NCBI GenBank assembly: GCA_017998495.1
Contig: JAGOCY010000046.1
Coordinates: forward strand, 1 to 8,269
Reading direction: 5' to 3'
Length of the DNA stretch: 8,269 bases
Origin: Corallincola sp.
GTDB taxonomy: Bacteria; Pseudomonadota; Gammaproteobacteria; Enterobacterales; Neiellaceae
Shown here: positions 1 to 5,661 of the stretch, piece by piece
How the letters are laid out: each line of letters starts with the position of its first letter
How positions within the stretch are numbered: position 1 is the stretch's first letter
Notes under the pieces: generated by a model
Seen by the model: only the letters and a program-made list of their open reading frames with translations
What the model was told of the DNA's origin: nothing
The model's database searches: none
Translations under genes and position numbers: made by a program

Positions 1-1179
1 TTTCATCATCATGCTGTAGCTGCCGGTGGCATCACGCAGGATCGAGGCGGCGGTGGAACCCACCATACCCGCCAAGGCCCAGGCGGTGAGCACATAGCCG
101 TGGATGGCACTGACCTGTTTGGTGCCAAAGAGGTCGCCGATGTAGGCCGGCAAGGTGGCAAAGCCACCGCCGTAGCAGGTCATGATGGCGTAGAGCACGA
201 CTTGGAACATCAGCACATCGGTCAGCGATGGCAGTACAAAAAAGGCGAAGATCTGCAGGGCGAAGAAGATGATGTAGGTGGTGGGCCGGGTCAGCCAGTC
301 TGAGGCCGAAGCCCAGGCAATGCGGCCAACACCGTTGAACAGGCCGATCAGGCCAACGATGGCGCCGGCGGCGATGGCGCTCATGCCGGTCACCTCCTGG
401 GCCAGAGGCGAGGCCACCGAGATCACGGCGATGCCGCAGGTGATGTTGATGAACATCATGACCCACAAGCCATAGAAGGGGCGGGTTTTGACCGCTTCAT
501 TGGCGGTCATCGGCATCAGATCGATCGCCGCTTTCTTTTTGCCTGCCGCCACCATTTCGCGGAAGCCCTCAGGCGCCCAGTCTTTGGCTGGGGGTTCCAG
601 ATACTGGGCAGAGGCCATCATCACCACAAAGTAGATGGCGGCCATGATCCAGAAGGTTTCAGCGATACCAAACAGGATGATCAGTTCGGCCATCAGCGGG
701 CCGGCGATCATCGAGGCGAAACCGAAGCCCATGATCGCCATGCCGGTAGCCAGACCGCGACGATCAGGAAACCACTTCATCAGGGTTGAAACCGGGGTGA
801 CATAGCCGGTTCCCAAGCCAATACCGCCGAGCACCCCGTAACCGAGATAGAGCAGCCAGATGTTACCGAGCTTGGCGCCGACACCCGCCAGGGCCAGGCC
901 GCCACACCAGCACAGGGCTGAGACCATACCAGAGATGCGCGGGCCGCGTTTTTCAACGAAGTGGCCCATGACCGCAGCCGATAGACCCAGAAACAGAATG
1001 GCCAGACCGAAGGACAGGTTGGCCTCTTTCAGGCTCCAGCCAAAGGCGCTCTGCAGGGGTTTGGAGAACACGCTCCATGCATAGGCAGAGCCGATGCAGA
1101 TATGGATACCGACAGCGGCGGTCGCGATCAGCCAACGGTGAAAACCTATCGGCGGTCGGTTTAGGCTGTCTTGATCCAG
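1..1179 (-). CDS. OFA-family MFS transporter (oxalate/formate or lactate type), 3' end outside window
   Basis: An inner-membrane secondary transporter, probably for a small carboxylate such as oxalate, formate or lactate. The substrate cannot be read from the sequence. The frame is open without interruption from 1203 to the left edge. It begins with a short polar leader, then HRWLIATAAVGIH and IGSAYAWSVF (helix 1). The cytoplasmic MFS loop KWFPDRRGLATG lies near residues 135-146, and a hydrophilic Lys-rich central loop spans about 195-233 (EPPAKDWAPEG, KKKAAIDLMP). The second-half loop signature is ASASDWLTRPTTY, near 291-303. About eleven of twelve helices are present; the C-terminus lies beyond position 1. 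The start is uncertain: after the in-frame TAG at 1204-1206 there is no ATG, GTG or TTG until a GTG at 1069-1071, which is already inside helix 1. I placed the start at the CTG at 1177-1179 as the least bad option. It is divergent from the MaoC gene. The family call is firm; the start is weak. Confidence 0.88.
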   Translation of the reverse strand, partial: MDQDSLNRPPIGFHRWLIATAAVGIHICIGSAYAWSVFSKPLQSAFGWSLKEANLSFGLAILFLGLSAAVMGHFVEKRGPRISGMVSALCWCGGLALAGVGAKLGNIWLLYLGYGVLGGIGLGTGYVTPVSTLMKWFPDRRGLATGMAIMGFGFASMIAGPLMAELIILFGIAETFWIMAAIYFVVMMASAQYLEPPAKDWAPEGFREMVAAGKKKAAIDLMPMTANEAVKTRPFYGLWVMMFINITCGIAVISVASPLAQEVTGMSAIAAGAIVGLIGLFNGVGRIAWASASDWLTRPTTYIIFFALQIFAFFVLPSLTDVLMFQVVLYAIMTCYGGGFATLPAYIGDLFGTKQVSAIHGYVLTAWALAGMVGSTAASILRDATGSYSMMMK

Positions 1180-1203
1180 GTCACTTGACTCTGTTGCGCT
1201 GTT

Positions 1204-1339
1204 CTAAAAGTGTGCGCCAGCGCAGAGGATTGCCATCTGCCCCTGAGTAGCTGGGGATGGTAAGGGAGCATGGTGCCGGGAGCGACAGGGGGGTAGAATC
1301 GGCCGCGTTTATCATTGGCGATGCCCGGGAACAGATGAC
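1204..1339. other. Divergent spacer between transporter and MaoC gene
   Basis: This 136-bp spacer lies between two genes read outward, so it should hold both promoters. On the plus strand the hexamer TAGAAT at 1294-1299 is a good -10 match, but no convincing -35 lies 16-18 bases upstream. On the minus strand an ATG at 1234-1236, preceded by AGGGGC, opens an 11-codon frame. That frame ends in TAG at 1204-1206 and is in phase with the transporter. I see no hairpin terminator or clear operator here. Confidence 0.5.
1294..1299 (+). promoter_or_regulatory. Possible -10 box for the MaoC gene
   Basis: TAGAAT matches five of six positions of the sigma-70 -10 consensus and lies 41 bases before the ATG at 1340, a sensible leader length. 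The matching -35 position (about 1271-1276, TGGTGC) is poor, so this is only a candidate. Confidence 0.3.
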
Positions 1340-2050
1340 ATGAAAGTCGTTACCCTGATTAAGCAAAAGCGCGACGAACTGGCGGCGCAGTACCAGTTTC
1401 AGCTCAAGGACTGGTTGTCGCCGACGCTGCGCGATTATTGGGGTGAATTTCTGCAGCGGGCCAACCAGGTGCAGTTGCTGGTTGGCTGGAATCGCGATCA
1501 GCAGCAGCCCTTGGCTGATGAGCCTGCGGTGCCCGCTGTGGCCGTGCGGGTTGAACCTGAACCTCAGGAGATCGAACTGCTGCCAGCGGCGCGAGAGCTC
1601 TATGACGAGTTGCTGGCCAATCTCGGTGAGGAGATCCATGTGGGCGAGTGGCTGGAGGTCAGTCAGGACCGCATCAACCGTTTTGCCGAGGTAACCGAAG
1701 ATCACCAATGGATCCATACCGATCCGGCGCGGGCTGCGGCTGAGTCGCCGTTCAAGACCACTATTGCCCATGGCTTTCTGACCCTGGCACTGCTGCCGGT
1801 GCTGACTGACAGCGTCAGCCCGGAGACGCCGCGCTACCCGACTGCCAAACTGGCAGTTAACTACGGCCTCAACCAGGTGCGCTTTCCCTATCCGGTCAAG
1901 GCCGGCAGCCGGGTACGGGCCCGAACGCGATTGGCCAGCGTGGTACCGATCAAGCGTGGCCTGGAGCTGGTTAACGAGATCACGGTGGAGGTGGAGGGCA
2001 GCCGCCGCCCGGCCTGTGTGGCCGAGTCTGTGGTTCGCCTCTATTTCTGA
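1340..2050 (+). CDS. MaoC/NodN-type hot-dog dehydratase with N-terminal extension
   Basis: A 236-residue cytoplasmic protein. Residues about 100-236 form a MaoC-like hot-dog domain of the enoyl-CoA hydratase 2 type, which adds water to or removes it from acyl-CoA thioesters. The signature is FAEVTEDHQWIHTDP (115-129) followed by TTIAHGFLTLALLP (140-153). D121 and H126 are the expected catalytic pair, and NYGLNQVRFPYPVKAG (174-189) is the usual core strand and turn. Single-domain relatives are about 150 residues. The first 50 residues here are helical, with charged and Gln-rich faces, and a Pro/Ala/Glu-rich linker follows at 55-82. The ATG at 1340 is preceded by GGGAA about ten bases upstream. 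The stop codon overlaps the 3' end of the convergent diguanylate cyclase gene by ten bases. The physiological substrate (fatty-acid oxidation, PHA precursor supply or other) is not shown by the context. Confidence 0.9.
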   Translation: MKVVTLIKQKRDELAAQYQFQLKDWLSPTLRDYWGEFLQRANQVQLLVGWNRDQQQPLADEPAVPAVAVRVEPEPQEIELLPAARELYDELLANLGEEIHVGEWLEVSQDRINRFAEVTEDHQWIHTDPARAAAESPFKTTIAHGFLTLALLPVLTDSVSPETPRYPTAKLAVNYGLNQVRFPYPVKAGSRVRARTRLASVVPIKRGLELVNEITVEVEGSRRPACVAESVVRLYF

Positions 2051-3747
2051 TGGTCGGCAGCGGCTTCAGCGGCCAGCGCACAGACTTGGTTGCGCCCCTG
2101 CGCCTTAGCCTGGTAAAGCCGCTGATCCGCCTCGTTCAGTAGCTGCTCCAGGCTGGTGTTGGCATGACGCCCGGCAACGCCAAGGCTGGCGGTCAAGCTG
2201 GCGCCGCCACAGCTGCTGGCAGGCAGCGCCGCGATGAGCGAGCGCAGTCGTTCGGCCAAGGTCAGTGCCTCTTCCAAGCTTGTCTCTGGCAGCAAGACCA
2301 CAAATTCTTCGCCGCCCCAGCGTCCGACCAGATCTCCCTCGCGGCTTTGCTCCCGGAGCAGGCGGGCAATCGCCTGCAGCGCCTGATCGCCTCCACCATG
2401 GCCGAAGCGATCATTGATCGCCTTGAAGTGGTCGAGATCCAGCATGATCAGACTCAGCGGCCGCTGGCGACGGTGGGCGGTACTCCACAATGGCTGGGCA
2501 CCCGCGAGAAAGCCGCGGCGGTTGAGCAGGGTGGTCAGGGCATCGTGGCGCGCCTCATGGCTGGAACGCGCCGACAGTTGCTGGTAGTGACGCACCTGAC
2601 GGGCCAGGGCCAGGGCGAGCAGGGTCGCCTCAAACACCACCCCCCACTCAAAGGCGTGGTAGCCGAGCTGGGTGTAGGGCACCAGCCCCCAGACCGTCAG
2701 CGCCGTGATCCCTGCTCCCAGCCCACCGAACAGGGTGGCCAGCAGGAAATAGCGGCCGGCGGGGTGGCTGCGCGCCATGCTCAGCCCCAGCAGGATCATC
2801 AGCAGTGAAAACAGGGTTACCGCCCAAAATGCCAGTAGCGCCGCACCCAATTGGTAGCCGCCGCTGATCAGCAGTAGCTGACCGCTGATGGCCGCGCCCG
2901 CGAACAGCCGCAGCGGACGCAACCAGTGAGGGCGCAGTCGCTGCAGTTCGAGAAAACGGCCGGCAAATAGCAGGCCGCAGGCGGTGAACTGGACCATCAG
3001 GGCCAGGATCACATAGCGCTGAATTTCGGGCTGGCCAGGCCACAGCCACATCAGACCATGGCCGGTGTAGGCGACATTGCACAGCAACAGGCTGACCAGA
3101 TAGAGCACATAGTAGAGATAACTGCGCTCCCCTAGCCCCAGCCACAGCATCAGGTTGTAGCCGCACAGCGCCAACAGGAAGCCATAGAGCAGACCGTAGA
3201 GATAAGCCTTGAGCAACTGCAGCCGATCCAGCTGGTCCGCCTCGCCCAGCAGCAGACTGACCACCTGGGGATCCGGGGTGGCGACCCTGAGCAGCAGCAG
3301 CGAATCACCGCTGGGTAGCAGTAGCGGGTGGCGATAGCCCAGAGCAGGAGCGAGAGTCTCAGCGGCAGCCACCAGATCGCCACTCTGGGCCAACAGCTGG
3401 GGTTGTCCATCCACCACCTGATAAAGCACCAGCTGATCGAGCCAGGTGGTGCCGATCACCAGCTGGCGCGGCAGCGGCAGCGATTGCGGGTTGTGGAGAG
3501 TCAAGGCCAGCCAGTGTGGCTGGGCGCCTATGCCAAAGGTGAGGGTCGTCTGCCGGGTCGGCTGGAAGTGGCCTTGCTGATAGAGCCCCAGTGCATCATT
3601 GGCTGAGAGTTCGCTGGCGCCTTCAGCCAGCCAGGCCAGCTGCTGGATCTGGGCGTCATCATTGCTGGTTGAGCCGGCCTGGGCTGACCCCAGAGCAACG
3701 ACTACGAGGCACAGGAGGCTGACCAGCAGCAGGCGAACAACAGGCAC
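2041..3747 (-). CDS. 7TMR-DISM membrane diguanylate cyclase (GGDEF)
   Basis: A membrane sensor that should make c-di-GMP from two GTP. From the GTG at 3745-3747 it is 568 residues; the frame extends upstream to a TTG at 3796-3798 (585 residues, used for numbering here). Residues 18-41 form a signal peptide ending in SAQA. About 50-190 is a beta-rich periplasmic domain of the 7TMR-DISMED2 type (PHWLALTLHNP, WLDQLVLYQV). About 195-400 carries seven hydrophobic helices. The GGDEF domain runs from HDALTTLLNRRGF (418-430) to AKAQGRNQV (564-572). The active site is GGEEF (495-499), the metal-binding region is LDLDHF (453-458), and an inhibitory-site RxxD (REGD, 486-489) sits five residues before it, so it looks catalytically competent and product-inhibited. 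I prefer the GTG because AGGAG lies ten bases before it and the signal peptide then begins correctly; the TTG has no visible ribosome site but overlaps the fliL-like stop (TTGA). It is co-directional with that gene. Confidence 0.93.
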   Translation of the reverse strand: MPVVRLLLVSLLCLVVVALGSAQAGSTSNDDAQIQQLAWLAEGASELSANDALGLYQQGHFQPTRQTTLTFGIGAQPHWLALTLHNPQSLPLPRQLVIGTTWLDQLVLYQVVDGQPQLLAQSGDLVAAAETLAPALGYRHPLLLPSGDSLLLLRVATPDPQVVSLLLGEADQLDRLQLLKAYLYGLLYGFLLALCGYNLMLWLGLGERSYLYYVLYLVSLLLCNVAYTGHGLMWLWPGQPEIQRYVILALMVQFTACGLLFAGRFLELQRLRPHWLRPLRLFAGAAISGQLLLISGGYQLGAALLAFWAVTLFSLLMILLGLSMARSHPAGRYFLLATLFGGLGAGITALTVWGLVPYTQLGYHAFEWGVVFEATLLALALARQVRHYQQLSARSSHEARHDALTTLLNRRGFLAGAQPLWSTAHRRQRPLSLIMLDLDHFKAINDRFGHGGGDQALQAIARLLREQSREGDLVGRWGGEEFVVLLPETSLEEALTLAERLRSLIAALPASSCGGASLTASLGVAGRHANTSLEQLLNEADQRLYQAKAQGRNQVCALAAEAAADHQK

Positions 3748-3794
3748 CCTGGGTAAGCTCCTGGGGGCATGAGTGGGCGGCAGGCCGCCACGGC

Positions 3795-4178
3795 TCAATG
3801 GTAGAGATACTTGGTAAACAGCAGATCCGTTGCCCGTTTCTGCTTGGTTTCCCGCTCCAGCAGGGTGTTGACCAGTTCAAAGCAGGCTTTGCGGATCTCT
3901 TCGCGGCCCTCAAGCGACTTGACCCGGTTTTCCGGTTGTTCACCGATATATTCCACCAGCGCGCTACGCAGCAGGGGTTCGTGGGTCTGCACCAGTGCCA
4001 GATCGGCGGCACTGGCCACCTGGATGCTGACGGTGAGCCGGACGAAGCCAATGTTGGGACCGTCACTGATGTAATTGGTGATCAGGTCCGGTTCAAAGTC
4101 GAAATAGGTGTAGTCAGCTGCCTGGCTGGCAGCAGAACCGAACATCAGCAGCAGACTGGCCAGTAGAGCGCGGATCAC
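3795..4178 (-). CDS. Periplasmic FliL-domain protein
   Basis: A small exported protein of 127 residues. A cleavable-looking signal peptide (MIRALLASLLLMFGSAASQA) is followed by a FliL-like domain. Its marks are YFDFEPDLITNY (25-36), GFVRLTVSIQV (44-54), a helix with HEPLLRSALVEYIG (66-79), the SLEGREEIRKA segment (88-98) and the C-terminal DLLFTKYLYH. Classical FliL stays anchored in the inner membrane by an uncleaved helix and sits in a flagellar operon beside the stator. This protein seems to be released into the periplasm, and no flagellar gene is nearby. The start codon is GTG at 4176-4178, with a GGGGG run six bases upstream. It is transcribed together with the diguanylate cyclase that follows: the stop lies 47 bases before the preferred cyclase start, or overlaps the alternative TTG start. 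Its role is unknown; a link to motility or c-di-GMP control is inference. Confidence 0.85.
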   Translation of the reverse strand: MIRALLASLLLMFGSAASQAADYTYFDFEPDLITNYISDGPNIGFVRLTVSIQVASAADLALVQTHEPLLRSALVEYIGEQPENRVKSLEGREEIRKACFELVNTLLERETKQKRATDLLFTKYLYH

Positions 4179-4220
4179 GCAGGCCCCCAGAGTAGCGATG
4201 GCAGCGGGTTAGTGCCCTGA

Positions 4221-4248
4221 ATTGTACGGGCTATATAGCCATGCGCAA
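4221..4248 (-). promoter_or_regulatory. Candidate promoter for the fliL-like/diguanylate cyclase unit
   Basis: Read on the minus strand, TTGCGC (4243-4248) is followed after 16 bases by TACAAT (4221-4226). The -10 matches five of six consensus positions and the -35 keeps TTG. It would give a leader of about 35 bases before the GTG start at 4178. The spacer between the two boxes contains the palindrome at 4229-4240. Confidence 0.4.
4229..4240. promoter_or_regulatory. 12-bp perfect palindrome in divergent promoter region
   Basis: GGCTATATAGCC is identical on both strands. On the plus strand its TATATA core (4232-4237) could act as a weak -10 for ubiC, with transcription starting near 4244 and a very short leader to the ATG at 4262. 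On the minus strand it fills the spacer of the candidate fliL-like promoter. It could be an operator or a shared -10, or simply chance; there is no matching -35 on the plus strand. Confidence 0.3.
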
Positions 4249-4261
4249 TGTGAAGGGCGAG

Positions 4262-4807
4262 ATGGCGACGACACTTTGCTACCATAGCGGCCACTTCTTT
4301 GCTGATATTGCGGTTGTTGTGAGTTCTGCTGCCCCGTCGCCTGCCGAGTTGCTGGTGTCCACCGATTCCATCACCGCCTGTCTGCGGCGGCTGTGTCGTG
4401 AACTGACGGTGGAGCTGCTGTGGCAGGGCGAGAGCGAGCTGAGCGCCGATGAGCAGCAGTGGCTCGGCGCCAGCGCACGGGGCTGGGTGCGCGAAGTCTG
4501 CCTGCGTGGTGATGGCCAGCCCTGGTTGCTGGCGCGCAGCGTAGCGCCGCTGACGGCGGTCGGGCTGGTCAATGGCCTGCGCCAGCTGGGTGACGCGCCG
4601 CTGGGCGACTGGCTGTTTGGCGCCCAGGCCGCTCGCCGGCGCCGGTTGCAACCCTTGCCGGCGGCAGTCGCCATGCCGTTGCTGGTGTCAGCACCGGCCA
4701 CGCTATGGGGGCGGCGTTCACTGTTTGTCGATGAGCAGGGCGAGTCGCTGTTGGTCAGCGAGTGGCTGCTGGCCGCCTACCCCGGTGCTCACCAGGAGCG
4801 GCCATGA
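4262..4807 (+). CDS. ubiC: Chorismate pyruvate-lyase
   Basis: Cytosolic UbiC converts chorismate to 4-hydroxybenzoate and pyruvate, the entry step of ubiquinone synthesis. The protein is 181 residues from this start (E. coli UbiC is 165). Family marks are TDSITACLRR (34-43), the WVREVCL strand (75-81) whose R77 matches the product-binding Arg of E. coli UbiC, DGQPWLLARSVAP (84-96), APLGDWLFG (112-120), LWGRRSLF (148-155) and LLVSEWLLA (163-171), where E167 matches the catalytic-pocket Glu. I chose ATG 4262 over the ATG at 4241 because AAGGG lies four bases before it and it puts the conserved DSIT motif within two residues of its E. coli position. A GTG at 4319 is also possible but lacks a ribosome site. 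The stop overlaps the ubiA start (ATGA), so the two are translationally coupled. The last ten residues are not conserved. Confidence 0.93.
   Translation: MATTLCYHSGHFFADIAVVVSSAAPSPAELLVSTDSITACLRRLCRELTVELLWQGESELSADEQQWLGASARGWVREVCLRGDGQPWLLARSVAPLTAVGLVNGLRQLGDAPLGDWLFGAQAARRRRLQPLPAAVAMPLLVSAPATLWGRRSLFVDEQGESLLVSEWLLAAYPGAHQERP
4794..4799 (+). promoter_or_regulatory. Ribosome binding site deciding the ubiA start
   Basis: AGGAGC inside the end of ubiC leaves about five bases before the ATG at 4804. This supports that ATG over the in-frame GTG at 4762, which would add 14 residues without family resemblance. Confidence 0.7.
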
Positions 4808-5658
4808 ACCAGCTGCGCCCCTGGATCAGCCTGATGCGGCTGGATCGGCCCATCGGCACGCTACTGCTGCTGTGGCCAACGCTATGGGCGCTGTGGCTGG
4901 CGGCAGGCGGTCCGCCCCGGTGGGACAACCTGCTGGTGTTCAGCCTCGGGGTATTGGTGATGCGCAGTGCCGGTTGCGTCATCAATGACATTGCCGACCG
5001 CAACTTCGATGGCCATGTGCAGCGCACTGCCGGTCGACCACTGGCCACAGGATCACTCAAGGTAAAGCAGGCTCTGTGGCTGTTTATGGCGCTGCTGTTG
5101 GTGGCGCTGCTGTTGGTGCTGACGCGCAACGGGCTGACCATCGCCCTGTCACTGGTGGCTGTGGTGCTGGCCGCCTGTTACCCCTTTATGAAGCGCATCA
5201 CTCATCTGCCGCAGCTGGTGTTGGGTGCGGCCTTTAGCTGGGCCATTCCCATGGCTTTTGCTGCTGAAACCGGCGCAGTGGCGCTGCTGGCGTGGTGGCT
5301 GTTTGCCGCCAATCTGCTGTGGACGGTGGCCTATGACACCCTCTATGCCATGGTCGATCGCGACGATGATGAGCGCATCGGCGTGCGCTCTACCGCCCGC
5401 CTGTTTGGCCGTTTTGATCGGCTGGCGGTAGCACTGCTGCAGGGGGCAACGCTCGCCAGCTTATCTGTGGTCGGCTGGATGGCGGCGCTGGCATGGCCAT
5501 TCTGGCTGGCGCTGGTGGCGGCTGGCGGGCTCTTCGCCCATCAGCAATGGCTGGTGCGCGCTGGCCAGCGTGAGGCCTGCTTCCACGCCTTTCTGGCCAA
5601 CAATCGGGTCGGGTTGGTGCTGTTTGCCGGCATCGCCGCCGCCCTCAGCCTGGGCTGA
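4804..5658 (+). CDS. ubiA: 4-hydroxybenzoate polyprenyltransferase
   Basis: UbiA is an inner-membrane prenyltransferase that attaches the polyprenyl tail to 4-hydroxybenzoate, the step after UbiC. The 284 residues (E. coli 290) start with RPWISLMRLDRPIGTLLLLWPT, typical of the family. The first Asp-rich motif is NDIADRNFD (61-69; D62, D65, D69), followed by GHVQRTAGRPLATG. The second is YDTLYAMVDRDDDERIG (177-193; D178, D185, D187). Both bind the Mg-diphosphate of the prenyl donor. Other marks are YPFMKRITHLPQLVLG and about nine membrane helices. A perfect 15-bp tandem repeat encodes ALLLV twice in one helix (see the repeat at 5087-5116). The gene overlaps ubiC by four bases and runs 14 bases into the 3' end of plsB on the other strand, ending in LSLG within a hairpin palindrome. 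Identification is secure. Confidence 0.97.
   Translation: MNQLRPWISLMRLDRPIGTLLLLWPTLWALWLAAGGPPRWDNLLVFSLGVLVMRSAGCVINDIADRNFDGHVQRTAGRPLATGSLKVKQALWLFMALLLVALLLVLTRNGLTIALSLVAVVLAACYPFMKRITHLPQLVLGAAFSWAIPMAFAAETGAVALLAWWLFAANLLWTVAYDTLYAMVDRDDDERIGVRSTARLFGRFDRLAVALLQGATLASLSVVGWMAALAWPFWLALVAAGGLFAHQQWLVRAGQREACFHAFLANNRVGLVLFAGIAAALSLG
5087..5116 (+). repeat. Perfect 15-bp tandem duplication inside ubiA
   Basis: TGGCGCTGCTGTTGG occurs twice head to tail (5087-5101 and 5102-5116). It is in register with the reading frame and encodes ALLLVALLLV (residues 96-105) inside a transmembrane helix. Confidence 0.9.
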
Positions 5659-5661
5659 GGG
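5642..5661. terminator. Hairpin palindrome covering both stop codons of ubiA and plsB
   Basis: Arms CCCTCAGC (5642-5649) and GCTGAGGG (5654-5661) pair perfectly over eight bases around the loop CTGG. One arm contains the reverse complement of the plsB stop (5645-5647), the other the ubiA stop (5656-5658). It can fold in transcripts from either side and could act as a bidirectional terminator or a 3'-end stabiliser. Neither strand shows a T-run after the stem, so it is not a standard intrinsic terminator. Confidence 0.4.

Noticed and set aside
1694..1735. Glu in place of Gly before the catalytic Asp of the MaoC motif (TEDHQWIH)
   Set aside because: The TEDHQ form is, as far as I know, common among NodN-like members, and the catalytic Asp and His are present, so it does not suggest an inactive enzyme.
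1181..1771. A 196-codon open frame on the minus strand
   Set aside because: It lies opposite the MaoC gene, has no recognisable motif, and contains long Leu/Arg/Gln-rich stretches typical of antisense frames in GC-rich genes.
2164..2808. A 214-codon open frame on the plus strand
   Set aside because: It lies fully antisense to the diguanylate cyclase, whose motifs are clear; its composition (Gln, Arg, Gly rich) is that of a shadow frame.
3241..3310. Runs of CAG/CTG triplets, also elsewhere in the window
   Set aside because: They encode Leu/Gln-rich segments with preferred codons and have no regular period or spacing; they are not a microsatellite or CRISPR-like array.
4175..4651. A 158-codon open frame on the minus strand
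   Set aside because: It lies opposite ubiC, crosses the divergent promoter region and has no domain resemblance.
4762..4803. A longer ubiA start at GTG 4762
   Set aside because: The extra 14 residues do not resemble UbiA, whereas ATG 4804 has AGGAG five bases upstream and overlaps the ubiC stop as ATGA.
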